Positions 53,607 through 62,504 of a stretch of DNA of 64,000 bases are shown here, one piece after another; position 1 is the first letter of the stretch; every line of letters begins with the position of its first letter. Made by a program: the position numbers and the translations under genes. The stretch comes from Enterobacter vonholyi. Its GTDB lineage: Bacteria; Pseudomonadota; Gammaproteobacteria; Enterobacterales; Enterobacteriaceae. The notes under the pieces were generated by a model. It saw only the letters and a program-made list of their open reading frames with translations. It made no database searches and had not been told where the DNA came from. The DNA lies in the NCBI RefSeq assembly GCF_008364555.1, contig NZ_VTUC01000012.1, positions 33,537 to 97,536 on the forward strand. Reading direction: 5' to 3'.

Positions 53607-54986
53607 CTAGAACCACGCCTCCCACATCGCGCCGACGTTGAAGTCGTCGAGCGTTTCGTCTTTGGTGTTGTTCACGCGCGCGGTGCGTGCGTTATCCACT
53701 TTGCCGCCGGTCACGTAGAAGCGCAGCATCGGACGGAACTCTGGCCCCATGGCGATAGACATGTTCTGCGACAGGGTCAGCTTCCAGCCCCTGTTGTCGC
53801 CGCCGTTGTCGTAGTCAACGTGCTGCCAGCCTGCTTCCAGCCAGGTGGAGTGAACGTCGTTCCACCAGTGCATCGGACGCACGATGGCGTTGTAGTTCTT
53901 ACGGTTATCGGTCTTATCGCGGCTGTTGTCGTAGTCGTGGAAGGCGAGGATGTACTCCACCTGCGTGGCCTGGGTGAATTTGTACAGCCCTTCGAAACTG
54001 GCGTAGACCGTGGTCAGGTCTTCGGTTTTATTGAACACGCTGTTGTCCGAATTATCGGAGTAGCGGGCGATCACCTTGTTCACGCCGCTGTCGTTGGTGT
54101 GGCTCAGCACCACGCCGCCCTGCCACGCGTTCAGACGTTCGTCGCTCTCCACCGCTTTGGAGTCAAAGCCGTAGTTGGCGTAAAGCTCCATGTCGATCGG
54201 GCCGAGCTTCATGCCGTGGATTTTTGAGGTCGCGGCGTAGTTGCCTTTGTCGCCCGTGCCGGACCCGCCGGTACAGGTGATGCGCGACGGGTTGGCTTCA
54301 TCTTCCATCACTTCCGGGCTACAGGATTCCACCGCCGCCACGGCGGCGACGTCAAACTGCACGCCGCCGATATCGAAGTTCTTCACCCCGGCGCCCTGGC
54401 CGTCGTGGTTCATCCAGAAGTAATCGTTGATGCCCTGCTGCGGACGCTGGTGGAAGTCACGACCGGCCCAGAAATAGGCGTTCGGGTTGGAGGCCATAAT
54501 GTTGGTCACCCCTGCGTAGGCTTTTTTCAGGTTAACTTCGTCGCCCCAGTGGTCGATCATCACGTTGATATCCCAGATGGCGCCGTTTTCGCCTTTAAAG
54601 GCCTTGGAAAGCTGGAATTCCCCGCCGTTGCCTTCGTTGCCCAGACGACCAATGGCGGACGCGCCGTTGTATGAACCGTCCACCGCCACGTATTTCTGAT
54701 CGGCGGCCTGGAAGTGCGCGCCGTATCGGGCGTAGCCGGTAAATTTAACCCCAAACGGAATCGCCATATCCGGAGATTGCGCCGCGCTTTGCGGCTCGGT
54801 CACCACGTCCGCTTTTTTCGCGACGGCAGCATCCATTTTGGCCTGACGTTCAGCCAGGGCTTTATCCACCGCTTTCGCCACAATGGCGTCGATTTGTTCC
54901 TGCGTGAATTCCTGTGCGAGCACGGAAATTGGGCAAAGCGCGGCGATAACCGCCATGGTTAATGGAAGTTTTTTAATCGTATTCAT
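53607..54986 (-). CDS. LamB-family carbohydrate porin (BglH/ScrY-like)
   Basis: A 459-aa outer-membrane protein. The signal peptide ends at residue 24 (VLAQ). An N-terminal helical/coiled-coil part (about 25-70, Ala/Lys/Glu-rich) resembles ScrY. The LamB barrel follows and ends in aromatic Phe (MWEAWF). It should let beta-glucosides cross the outer membrane for the PTS encoded upstream. It is last in the minus-strand operon, 138 bp after the EIIA gene. Confidence 0.88.
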   Translation of the reverse strand: MNTIKKLPLTMAVIAALCPISVLAQEFTQEQIDAIVAKAVDKALAERQAKMDAAVAKKADVVTEPQSAAQSPDMAIPFGVKFTGYARYGAHFQAADQKYVAVDGSYNGASAIGRLGNEGNGGEFQLSKAFKGENGAIWDINVMIDHWGDEVNLKKAYAGVTNIMASNPNAYFWAGRDFHQRPQQGINDYFWMNHDGQGAGVKNFDIGGVQFDVAAVAAVESCSPEVMEDEANPSRITCTGGSGTGDKGNYAATSKIHGMKLGPIDMELYANYGFDSKAVESDERLNAWQGGVVLSHTNDSGVNKVIARYSDNSDNSVFNKTEDLTTVYASFEGLYKFTQATQVEYILAFHDYDNSRDKTDNRKNYNAIVRPMHWWNDVHSTWLEAGWQHVDYDNGGDNRGWKLTLSQNMSIAMGPEFRPMLRFYVTGGKVDNARTARVNNTKDETLDDFNVGAMWEAWF

Positions 54987-55124
54987 GGTTATCTCAATAT
55001 AGTTTAATTTTATTCAGACAATAACCATCCCGCTCCGATCTGACAGAATATGTCGCTATCATCAGAACAAGTGGATTTCTAGTTTTAGGTACAGAGGTGT
55101 TACATTAATTTATTTCGACATAGG

Positions 55125-55433
55125 CTATCTCTGATATAAATGAATAATTTCTTCGGACAATTCACGTGCTAATAAGGAATTCATTAAGTGATCCTGCGCG
55201 TGAACCATGATTAACGTCATCGGCTGACGGCCTTCGCCCGCATCCTGCTCGATCAGTTTGGTCTGCATCTTGTGCGCCTGGCGCGCGTAGCCATCGGCTT
55301 CGCGCAGCAGGCTTTTGGCCTCGTCAATGTTTCCCTGACGCGCGGCGTGCAGGGCTTCAAAGCACAGGCTGCGGGACTGCCCGGCATTGACGATAATTTC
55401 CATTACGGCTTCTTCTAATGCGATCATAATCAT
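55125..55433 (-). CDS. PTS lactose/cellobiose-family EIIA
   Basis: A 102-aa three-helix EIIA of the Lac/Chb family, with the phosphorylated His78 in MVHAQDHLM. It passes phosphate from HPr to the EIIB at 58164-58478. The ATG at 55433 overlaps the stop of the glucosidase gene (ATGA); an ATG two codons later is also possible. Confidence 0.92.
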   Translation of the reverse strand: MIMIALEEAVMEIIVNAGQSRSLCFEALHAARQGNIDEAKSLLREADGYARQAHKMQTKLIEQDAGEGRQPMTLIMVHAQDHLMNSLLARELSEEIIHLYQR

Positions 55434-56809
55434 GACTCTTTTTCAAAACTATTATTTAACGCGGTGGCGGCAAACCACTCCCCGCTTTTCTTAATGGTGC
55501 GTTTCTGCGTCTCTAAATCGAGCTGGATAAATCCGTAGCGATTTTTATACGCGTTGCACCACGACCAGTTATCTATAAACGTCCACATATGGTAGCCAAG
55601 ACAATTACACCCTTCGCTAATCCCTTTATGCAGCCAGGCTAAATGTTCGGAAATAAACTCGATGCGGTATTGATCGTTAATCTGACCATTTTCAATAAAA
55701 CGCTGCTCATTTTCGACGCCCATGCCGTTTTCGGAAATAAAGCAGCGAGGGTTGCCGTAGTTGTCGCGCAGGTTAATCAGAATATCGTAGATACCCGGCT
55801 CGTGGATTTCCCAGCCGCGGTGCGGATTCATCTTGCGGCCCGGCATCTCGTAATTATCAAAGAACCACTCCGGCATAAACGGCGCCTGCGGGTTCACCGC
55901 GCTGTCGCGACACTTCACGCGACGCGGCTGATAGTAGTTGATGCCGAGCAGATCGATTTTCCCTTCCGCAATCAGGAAACCATCTTCCGGCTTGCAGGAG
56001 GGTAATTGATCGTAGGATTTTAGCAGCGCCACCAGATCCGCCGGGTATTCGCCGCGCAGGACCGGGTCAAGGAAGCTGCGGTTAAACATCAGATCCGCAA
56101 CGTGCGCCGCCTTCACGTCTGCCGGGTTCTGCGAGCGCGGATACGACGGCGTCAGGTTCAACACGATGCCGATCTCCCCCGCGTAGTGCCCGGCGCGGTA
56201 GGCCTGAACCGCCTTCGCATGGGCCAGCACCGTGTGATACGCCACGGTGGCTGCCCGACGAAAATCCACTACGTTCGGGTAGTGGAAGTCGTACAGATAA
56301 CCGCCTTCCACCGGCACGATCGGCTCGTTGAAGGTAAACCAGTGCAGCACGCGATCGCCGAACAGCTCGAAGCAAATCTGCGCGTAACGGGCGTACGCGT
56401 CCACCACGTCGCGGTTTTCCCAGCCGCCTATTTCCTGCATCGCCATCGGCATGTCGAAATGGAACAGAGTGATAAACGGCGTGATACCCTGTTCGTTCAG
56501 CTCGTCAATGATCTGATTATAAAAATCGACCGCGTCCGGGTTCACTTCACCGATACCGTCGGGGATCAGGCGCGCCCAGCTAATCGAGGTGCGAAAGCTG
56601 TTGTGGTTCAGCTGTTTCAACAGCTGAATGTCCGTTTTCCAGTGCTGATAAAACGTGGAGGTCTGCTGTGGCCCCACGCCGTTGTGAAAACGGTTCGGCT
56701 CGCGGGCAAACCAGTAATCCCACGTGGTTTCCCCCTCTCTTGCCCCTTCCGTCTGGAGAGCGGAGCTTGCGCTGCCCCACCAGAAGTTATCGGGAAATGC
56801 GTATTTCAT
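55430..56809 (-). CDS. 6-phospho-beta-glucosidase, GH1
   Basis: A 459-aa GH1 enzyme with the acid/base Glu162 (TFNEP) and nucleophile Glu360 (ISENG). The phosphate-contact region near the C-terminus (KKSGEWFAA) fits phospho-glycosidases. It cleaves the phosphorylated beta-glucosides delivered by the PTS. It is 18 bp after the EIIC gene and overlaps EIIA by 4 bp. The precise sugar (cellobiose, arbutin, salicin) is not readable from sequence. Confidence 0.92.
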   Translation of the reverse strand: MKYAFPDNFWWGSASSALQTEGAREGETTWDYWFAREPNRFHNGVGPQQTSTFYQHWKTDIQLLKQLNHNSFRTSISWARLIPDGIGEVNPDAVDFYNQIIDELNEQGITPFITLFHFDMPMAMQEIGGWENRDVVDAYARYAQICFELFGDRVLHWFTFNEPIVPVEGGYLYDFHYPNVVDFRRAATVAYHTVLAHAKAVQAYRAGHYAGEIGIVLNLTPSYPRSQNPADVKAAHVADLMFNRSFLDPVLRGEYPADLVALLKSYDQLPSCKPEDGFLIAEGKIDLLGINYYQPRRVKCRDSAVNPQAPFMPEWFFDNYEMPGRKMNPHRGWEIHEPGIYDILINLRDNYGNPRCFISENGMGVENEQRFIENGQINDQYRIEFISEHLAWLHKGISEGCNCLGYHMWTFIDNWSWCNAYKNRYGFIQLDLETQKRTIKKSGEWFAATALNNSFEKES

Positions 56810-56826
56810 GACTCTTCCTCTTTGAC

Positions 56827-58152
56827 TTAATTGCTGGCGGTCTCGGCGGCACCGACGGTTGCCTGGGCCTTCTGCTCTTCGTTTTTGATGAGCGTACGCT
56901 CATAGGCGCGCAGGAACGGCAGGTACATCAGCGCGGACATCACCATACAGACCAGGCACATCACCACCGGGCTCAACGCCCAGTTCGCCGCCCACGAGGC
57001 GCCGATCGGTGCAGGGGTAGTCCATGGGGTCAATGACACAACCTGTGCCAGCCAGCCGAGCTTGGTTGCCGCGTACGCCAGACAGGCGTTGACCAGCGGA
57101 ACGAACACGAACGGGATAAACAGCATCGGGTTCATGATGATCGGCGCGCCGAACAGAATTGGCTCGTTGATGTTAAAGAAGCTTGGCACAACGCCCATTT
57201 TGCCGATGGTGCGCAGGTGGGTAACGCGGCTGCGCAGCAGCAGGAACGCCAGCGGCAGTGTGGAGCCGACGCCGCCAATCAGCAGGTAGTGATCCCAGAA
57301 GCCCTGCAGGTAAACGTGCGGCAGCGCCGCGCCTGCTGCCAGTGCCGCCTGGTTTGCCGAGAGGTTTGCCATCCAGAACGGGTTCATGATGCCGGTAACG
57401 ATCAGCGAGCCGTGGATACCCGCAAACCAGAAGATCTGGCACAGCAGCACGGAGAGCAGAATGGCGGGCAGGGAGTCAGAGGCGGACACTAGCGGCTCCA
57501 GCAGGTGCATAATCGCCTGCGGGATAATCATCCCGGTCTGCGCTTCAATGAACAGGTTCAGCGGATGCAGCGTGCCGATCACCACCATCACCGGGATCAG
57601 GATCTCAAACGAGCGCGCCACGCCGGTTGGCACTTCCTTCGGCAGACGAATGGTGACATTGTTCTGCTTCAGCCATGCGTAAACGCGGGTGGCGTAAATC
57701 GCGGTGATCAGCGCGGTGAAGATGCCCTGACCGGAGAGATACTGGGTCGAGATTTTGCCATCGGCATACGGCGCGGCGACCAGCAGGAAGGCCATAAAGG
57801 CCAGCAGGCCGGACATCACCGGGTCGAGGTTAAACTGACGTCCCAGGCTCGCCCCAATCCCCACCGAGATGAAGAAGGTCATAACGCCCATGCTGAGGTT
57901 AAACGGCAGCATCAGCTGCTCGCGGTAGGTCTGGGAGAAATCCAGCCAGCCGCGGGCGAAGCTGTTGGTGGTATCCGCCGAGAACGGTGGGAAGATGAAC
58001 ACCAGCATAAACGAGCCGATGATCATGAACGGCAGCGCGGCGGTAAAGCCGTCGCGGATGGCAATCACATACTTTTGCTGGCCGAGCTTCGCGGCCAGCG
58101 GGGTAATTGACTGCTCAATCACCGCGACCATGGATTGATATAACGAACTCAT
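56827..58152 (-). CDS. PTS cellobiose-family EIIC permease
   Basis: A 441-aa membrane channel of the Lac/Chb PTS family with about ten spans and the conserved GINEP-like segment FFNINEPILFGAPI. It carries beta-glucosides across the inner membrane. It lies 11 bp after EIIB and 17 bp before the glucosidase gene. A 21-residue tail follows the last span (TVGAAETASN end). Confidence 0.93.
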   Translation of the reverse strand: MSSLYQSMVAVIEQSITPLAAKLGQQKYVIAIRDGFTAALPFMIIGSFMLVFIFPPFSADTTNSFARGWLDFSQTYREQLMLPFNLSMGVMTFFISVGIGASLGRQFNLDPVMSGLLAFMAFLLVAAPYADGKISTQYLSGQGIFTALITAIYATRVYAWLKQNNVTIRLPKEVPTGVARSFEILIPVMVVIGTLHPLNLFIEAQTGMIIPQAIMHLLEPLVSASDSLPAILLSVLLCQIFWFAGIHGSLIVTGIMNPFWMANLSANQAALAAGAALPHVYLQGFWDHYLLIGGVGSTLPLAFLLLRSRVTHLRTIGKMGVVPSFFNINEPILFGAPIIMNPMLFIPFVFVPLVNACLAYAATKLGWLAQVVSLTPWTTPAPIGASWAANWALSPVVMCLVCMVMSALMYLPFLRAYERTLIKNEEQKAQATVGAAETASN

Positions 58153-58163
58153 GTGAACACCTT

Positions 58164-58478
58164 TTAGTGTGCCGCTTCGATGAGCGACAGAGCATAGTCC
58201 AGTACTTTATCGCCACGCTGCATGCCGTAGTCCATCATGTCGATGGGCTGTACCGGAATGCCATGCGTCGCCGCCTTGTCTGAGAGTGTCTGTAACATGT
58301 ATTTCACTTGCGGTCCGAGAAGGACAACCTGGTATTGCGGAAACTGCGTATCAAATTCGGAAACACCGTACGCATCAATCTTCACCGGCAAACCACGTTC
58401 TTTCGCGACATCGACCATTTTGCTGACCAACAGGCTGGTGGACATCCCGGCAGAGCAGCACAGCATAATCTTGAACAT
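58164..58478 (-). CDS. PTS lactose/cellobiose-family EIIB
   Basis: A 104-aa EIIB with the P-loop LCCSAGMSTSLLV; the phosphorylated residue is the second cysteine (Cys8). The ATG at 58478 is chosen with an AGAGGATGG site; a TTG two codons upstream is less likely. It is the first gene of the EIIB-EIIC-glucosidase-EIIA-porin operon. Confidence 0.93.
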   Translation of the reverse strand: MFKIMLCCSAGMSTSLLVSKMVDVAKERGLPVKIDAYGVSEFDTQFPQYQVVLLGPQVKYMLQTLSDKAATHGIPVQPIDMMDYGMQRGDKVLDYALSLIEAAH

Positions 58479-58526
58479 CGACAACCATCCTCTAAATGTA
58501 AAAAGTTATTGCGAGGATGATTGGAC

Positions 58527-58555
58527 ATTATACGGAAACCGGTTTCCATTTATAA
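58527..58555 (-). promoter_or_regulatory. Operon promoter with LacI-type operator
   Basis: On the minus strand a consensus -10 TATAAT (58527-58532) and a weak -35 TTATAA (58550-58555) are 17 bp apart. The spacer contains the perfect 14-bp palindrome GGAAACCGGTTTCC (58534-58547), a typical LacI/GalR-family operator, so the repressor would occlude RNA polymerase. Confidence 0.8.
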
Positions 58556-58651
58556 AAAGCAGAACTGTGATAGCCATCAAGATCCAATACTTATGAGGCT
58601 AATTAACCGGATGTGTGTCACATAATTTGGCTGGTTTGACAGCATTTTGAG

Positions 58652-58713
58652 TGGAAACGGAAAATCGGTTTCCATGGAAAACGGAAACGGATATACTCCG
58701 TTCTGGCTATAAT
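58652..58713 (+). promoter_or_regulatory. LacI gene promoter with repeated operator half-sites
   Basis: The half-site GGAAAC or its complement occurs repeatedly: GGAAACGG at 58653, CGGTTTCC at 58666, GGAAAACGG at 58676 and GGAAACGG at 58683. Candidate -10 boxes are TATACT (58692-58697, with TTTCCA 17 bp before) and TATAAT (58708-58713). The arrangement suggests autoregulation. Confidence 0.65.
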
Positions 58714-58771
58714 GTGAGCCGAAGCGGTGATGGAATTTGCAGGCGCGAGGTAAGCCTGCCAGGGGAAAAAG

Positions 58772-59722
58772 ATGTCGACAATCAATGATGTATCACGTCT
58801 TGCCGGGGTGTCTAAAGCCACGGTTTCGCGAGTGTTGAGTGGGTCGCGTGGCGTTAAGGAAGCCAGCCGTCAGGCCGTTCTGAAAGCTGTGGATGAGCTG
58901 AACTATCGTCCCAACGTGATTGCCCAGTCGCTGCTGAGCCAGTCGACGGGCTGCATTGGGGTCATTTGCGCGCAGGAGAATATTAACCAGACCACCGGTT
59001 ATCTGTACGCGCTGGAAAAACAGCTCAGCCAGCATCAAAAACACCTGCTGCTGCGTTTCGCGCACAGCAAAGCGGAAGTGATGAACGCCCTTGAAGAACT
59101 TTCCTGCGGGCTTTGTGATGACATCCTGGTGATCGGCGCCCGTTTCCCGCTGGACGTCGACATGGACAACGTCATTCTGGTGGACTGCATGGATTCTGAT
59201 AATTCCAACAGCATCCAGTTCGATCACGCTTTTGCCGCAGAAACTGCCTGTAACTATCTCACCAGCCAGGGGCGTCGCCAGATTGCGCTGATCCACCCCC
59301 ACGGCAGCGGTTTTGCCGACCAGGTGCTGCTCGGCTACAAGCACGCGCTGGAGAAAAATTTCCTGCCCTTTAATCGCAACCTGGTCTTTATGGACGCGAC
59401 GTCTTCGTCCGTTGCGCTGCAGGAGCTGCTTAATAACGCCAGCACGCTGAACTTCAACGCGCTGCTGGTGGCGGACGAGCAGGAAGCCCAGCGGGTGATC
59501 CCGCAGCTGCAGGCGTTTAATAAATCGGTGCCGGATGACATCATGGTCTTTAGCCTTGCCGGATCGCTGCACCTGCCGGGTATTCCGGTGATCCCGGCGA
59601 TTGAATATTCCATGGATGCCATGGCGGCGCGTATCGTGAGCTGGCTGACGGAGAAAACGCAGATGCTGGGCTCGTATGTGCTGCGCGGAGATTTAATTAT
59701 TCCGGATGTGCGTAAGCGTTAA
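58772..59722 (+). CDS. LacI-family repressor of the beta-glucoside operon
   Basis: A 316-aa LacI/GalR regulator. The N-terminal helix-turn-helix and hinge (INDVSRLAGVSKATVSRVLSG, NVIAQSLLS) precede a periplasmic-binding-protein-like domain. It resembles AscG and related regulators of beta-glucoside genes, but no orthologue was fixed. It is divergent from the PTS operon with operators in the shared 293-bp gap; the inducer is probably the imported sugar or its phosphate. Confidence 0.9.
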   Translation: MSTINDVSRLAGVSKATVSRVLSGSRGVKEASRQAVLKAVDELNYRPNVIAQSLLSQSTGCIGVICAQENINQTTGYLYALEKQLSQHQKHLLLRFAHSKAEVMNALEELSCGLCDDILVIGARFPLDVDMDNVILVDCMDSDNSNSIQFDHAFAAETACNYLTSQGRRQIALIHPHGSGFADQVLLGYKHALEKNFLPFNRNLVFMDATSSSVALQELLNNASTLNFNALLVADEQEAQRVIPQLQAFNKSVPDDIMVFSLAGSLHLPGIPVIPAIEYSMDAMAARIVSWLTEKTQMLGSYVLRGDLIIPDVRKR

Positions 59723-59735
59723 ACATATTTTCCAG

Positions 59736-59761
59736 GCCGGGTAAGCGCAGCGCCACCCGGC
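59736..59761. repeat. REP element
   Basis: GCCGGGT-N12-ACCCGGC with the AAGCGCAGCGCC core, between convergent lacI-type gene and yicS. Confidence 0.85.
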
Positions 59762-59770
59762 AAGCAGCAT

Positions 59771-60067
59771 TCAATAATCTTCCATACAGTCCACCTGACC
59801 AATCGCCCCCCAGTAGGCGTCCAGGTTGTCGCGCTTCACGGCGGTAATGGCATTTTTGATTAGCAGCTGATTGGCCTCGGACGACAAAATCATCTCCTGC
59901 CAGGCTTTATCGCTCTGCTTTTTCTGTGGCGTACAGGTTTTCTTAATATCTTTCAGGACCTGCTGTTTTATTTGCGCCTCTTTCGCGGGATCGTCCTTTT
60001 CCTGAGCATGGACAAACGCGGCGAACAGCAGACAAACCAGCAGGCAGACAAGGTGTGCAGCTTTCAT
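59771..60067 (-). CDS. yicS: Exported protein YicS
   Basis: A 98-aa protein with a signal peptide (MKAAHLVCLLVCLLFAAFVHA) and a helical mature part with two cysteines (TCTPQKKQSD, QVDCMEDY) likely joined by a disulfide. It aligns with E. coli YicS from memory (CTPQ block, YW.A.G.V.C end). The start is ATG 60067 with AGGGG; a TTG two codons upstream is less likely. The function is unknown. Confidence 0.8.
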   Translation of the reverse strand: MKAAHLVCLLVCLLFAAFVHAQEKDDPAKEAQIKQQVLKDIKKTCTPQKKQSDKAWQEMILSSEANQLLIKNAITAVKRDNLDAYWGAIGQVDCMEDY

Positions 60068-60208
60068 CAACAATCCCCTTTTGACGTCACAGGCTTCCCA
60101 TGAAATATATCGTTACATTCAGTGTAGCGACGCCAGCCGAAAGTATGAATTTTCTCCGTAAAGTATCTGTGAGATAGTCAAACAGCACACAAAAACAGGG
60201 AGAACGTC

Positions 60209-60628
60209 ATGCAACTGAGCATTACCAATACGGTTACGCAGCAGGAAAAAGAAGAGTTATTCGTTGGGCTGCGTGCCTACAACGCGCAATTTTTGGATAT
60301 GGCGACCTTTAGCGGCGACGTTGGCGTTTACGTGCGTGACGATAATGGCGCCATGCTGGGCGGGTTAATCGGTGTGCGTAAAGGCGACTGGCTGAATATC
60401 GACTATCTCTGGGTGAGCGAGACCGTGCGCGGATCCGGCGTTGGCAGCCAGCTCATCAGAACGGCCGAAGAGGAAGCCAGACGCAAAGGCTGCAAGCACG
60501 CGCTGGTCGATACCGTCAGCTTCCAGGCGCGGCCGTTCTATGAAAAACAGGGGTACCAGCTGCAAATGTCTTTGCAGGATTATCCTTATCCGGGCATGCA
60601 GCGACATTACCTGGCGAAAGCCCTTTAA
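60209..60628 (+). CDS. GNAT-family N-acetyltransferase
   Basis: A 139-aa GNAT enzyme with the acetyl-CoA loop [20 protein letters not shown] and the C-terminal block [10 protein letters not shown]. The acceptor is unknown. It has its own AGGGAGAA site and is flanked by REP elements, suggesting a single-gene unit. Confidence 0.86.
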   Translation: MQLSITNTVTQQEKEELFVGLRAYNAQFLDMATFSGDVGVYVRDDNGAMLGGLIGVRKGDWLNIDYLWVSETVRGSGVGSQLIRTAEEEARRKGCKHALVDTVSFQARPFYEKQGYQLQMSLQDYPYPGMQRHYLAKAL

Positions 60629-60642
60629 GCTTTGAATCCGTA

Positions 60643-60670
60643 GGCTGGGTAAGCGCAGCGCCACCCGGCC
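60643..60670. repeat. REP element
   Basis: GGCTGGGT-N12-ACCCGGCC with the AAGCGCAGCGCC core, almost the same as the copy at 59736. Confidence 0.85.
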
Positions 60671-60775
60671 ATAGCCGCATATAACTTATCCTTCTTATTG
60701 ATTCTTTTTCGGTTTTTATTTCACCGCCTCGTTGTCGATATAGTCACTACAACATTCAGCAAAAGGAACTGTCTT

Positions 60776-61576
60776 GTGAAACGTCGATTGGGTGCTCTGG
60801 TACTGGCTGGCCTGCTGCTGGCAGGGTGCGATCAAAGTGGCAACGATGCCAAACACATTAAAGTCGGCGTCATCAACGGCGCCGAGCAGGACGTGGCGGA
60901 AGTCGCCAAAAAGGTGGCAAAAGAGAAATATGGCCTGGACGTGGAGCTGGTAGGCTTCAGCGGCTCGCTGTTGCCTAACGATGCCACCAACCAGGGGGAA
61001 CTGGATGCCAACGTCTTCCAGCATCGCCCGTTCCTTGCAGAGGATAACAAGGCGCATGGCTACAAGCTGGTGGCCGTGGCGAACACCTTTGTTTTCCCGA
61101 TGGCTGGCTATTCCCGCAAAATCAAATCCGTCTCTGATCTGAAGGACGGGGCGACCATTGCCATTCCAAACGACCCGACCAACCTCGGCCGCGCGCTGCT
61201 GCTGTTGCAAAAAGAGAAGCTCATCACCCTGAAGCCGGACACCGGGCTGCTGCCAACGGCGCTGGATATTACCGCCAACCCTAAACAGCTGAAAATCATG
61301 GAGCTCGAAGGGGCGCAGCTGCCGCGCGTGCTGGACGACCCGAAAGTCGATGTCGCCATCATCAGCACCACCTATATCCAACAAACCGGGCTGTCGCCGG
61401 TGCATGACAGCGTCTTTATCGAAGACAAAAACTCGCCGTACGTGAACATCGTGGTGACGCGCGAAGACAACAAAGACGCCGAGAACGTGAAGGAATTTAT
61501 CCAGTCGTATCAGTCGCCTGAAGTGGCGAAAGCGGCGGAGACGATCTTTAACGGTGGGGCGGTGCCAGGCTGGTAA
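60776..61576 (+). CDS. nlpA: Inner-membrane lipoprotein NlpA (MetQ family)
   Basis: A 266-aa lipoprotein with lipobox LAGC and Asp at +2, the inner-membrane retention signal known for NlpA (lipoprotein-28). The rest is a MetQ-type substrate-binding domain (KHIKVGVINGAEQDVAEVAKKV). It can support methionine uptake in E. coli; no ABC partner genes are adjacent. The start is GTG 60776 behind AAAAGGA; the frame is open 26 codons upstream without a better start. Confidence 0.93.
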   Translation: MKRRLGALVLAGLLLAGCDQSGNDAKHIKVGVINGAEQDVAEVAKKVAKEKYGLDVELVGFSGSLLPNDATNQGELDANVFQHRPFLAEDNKAHGYKLVAVANTFVFPMAGYSRKIKSVSDLKDGATIAIPNDPTNLGRALLLLQKEKLITLKPDTGLLPTALDITANPKQLKIMELEGAQLPRVLDDPKVDVAIISTTYIQQTGLSPVHDSVFIEDKNSPYVNIVVTREDNKDAENVKEFIQSYQSPEVAKAAETIFNGGAVPGW

Positions 61577-61698
61577 ACAATCTGATGGAAAAAGGTTTGC
61601 TTAAATTGGCCCGATTCCATCGGTAATCGCCCTTTAACCCACAGCATGACGCGCGACGGCTGGCTATCCTCCTTATCACACCAACCGGAGGATAGCCC

Positions 61699-62478
61699 AT
61701 GAACATCACCCACATTCGCAACGCCACCCAGCTGATTACCTACGCCGGAAAACGTCTTTTAATCGACCCGATGCTGGCCCCTAAGGGCGCTTATCCGGGC
61801 TTTCCCGGCACGGCGTATGCCGAACGCCGTAACCCGACGGTTGAACTCCCCGTTGACGTCAACACGCTGCTGGACGCCGACGCGGTGATCGTCACCCATA
61901 CTCATGACGATCACTGGGATCGCGCCGCGGCAGAGCTGATCGCCAAAGATAAGCCGATCTACGTGCAAAACGAACGTGACGCCGCGCTGCTGCGCAGCCA
62001 GGGGTTTAGCAACCTGACGATCATGACCGACGCGACCTTCTTCGGCGATATTCAGATTACGAAAACCCACGGCGGGCAGCACGGGACCGATCGCGCTTAC
62101 GCCGTGCCCGAACTGGCGGAGCGGCTGGGCGAGGCCTGTGGCGTGGTGCTCCGCCATCCTGATGAGAAGACGCTCTATCTTGCCGGGGATACCGTCTGGC
62201 GTGACGAAGTGGCGGCCGATCTGCAAAAGCATCAGCCGGACGTGGTGGTGCTGAACGCCGGCTATGCTCACGTCATTGGCTTTGGGCCCATTATTATGGG
62301 GCAGGAGGACGTGCTCAACGTCCATTTCCTGCTGCCGCAGGCCAAAATTGTGGCGAGCCATATGGAAGCCATTAACCACTGCCTGTTAACCCGCAGCGCG
62401 CTGCGTGAGTACGTTGAAGCCAACCAGGTGAGTGACGCAGTGAGCATTCCCCTGGATGGCGAAACCGTTATATTCTGA
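61699..62478 (+). CDS. Metallo-beta-lactamase-fold hydrolase
   Basis: A 259-aa MBL-fold protein of the UlaG/YtkL-like type. The metal motif is THTHDDHWD (HxHxDH), with further ligands near GGQHG, LAGDTVW and ASHMEA. It starts behind GGAGG and is followed after 26 bp by a GlxA-like regulator gene, so the two probably form an operon. The substrate is unknown; it is not a lactamase of clinical type, and it lacks a signal peptide. Confidence 0.85.
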   Translation: MNITHIRNATQLITYAGKRLLIDPMLAPKGAYPGFPGTAYAERRNPTVELPVDVNTLLDADAVIVTHTHDDHWDRAAAELIAKDKPIYVQNERDAALLRSQGFSNLTIMTDATFFGDIQITKTHGGQHGTDRAYAVPELAERLGEACGVVLRHPDEKTLYLAGDTVWRDEVAADLQKHQPDVVVLNAGYAHVIGFGPIIMGQEDVLNVHFLLPQAKIVASHMEAINHCLLTRSALREYVEANQVSDAVSIPLDGETVIF

Positions 62479-62504
62479 GTATCTAAAAGGGAAAGGAGAG
62501 ACAA

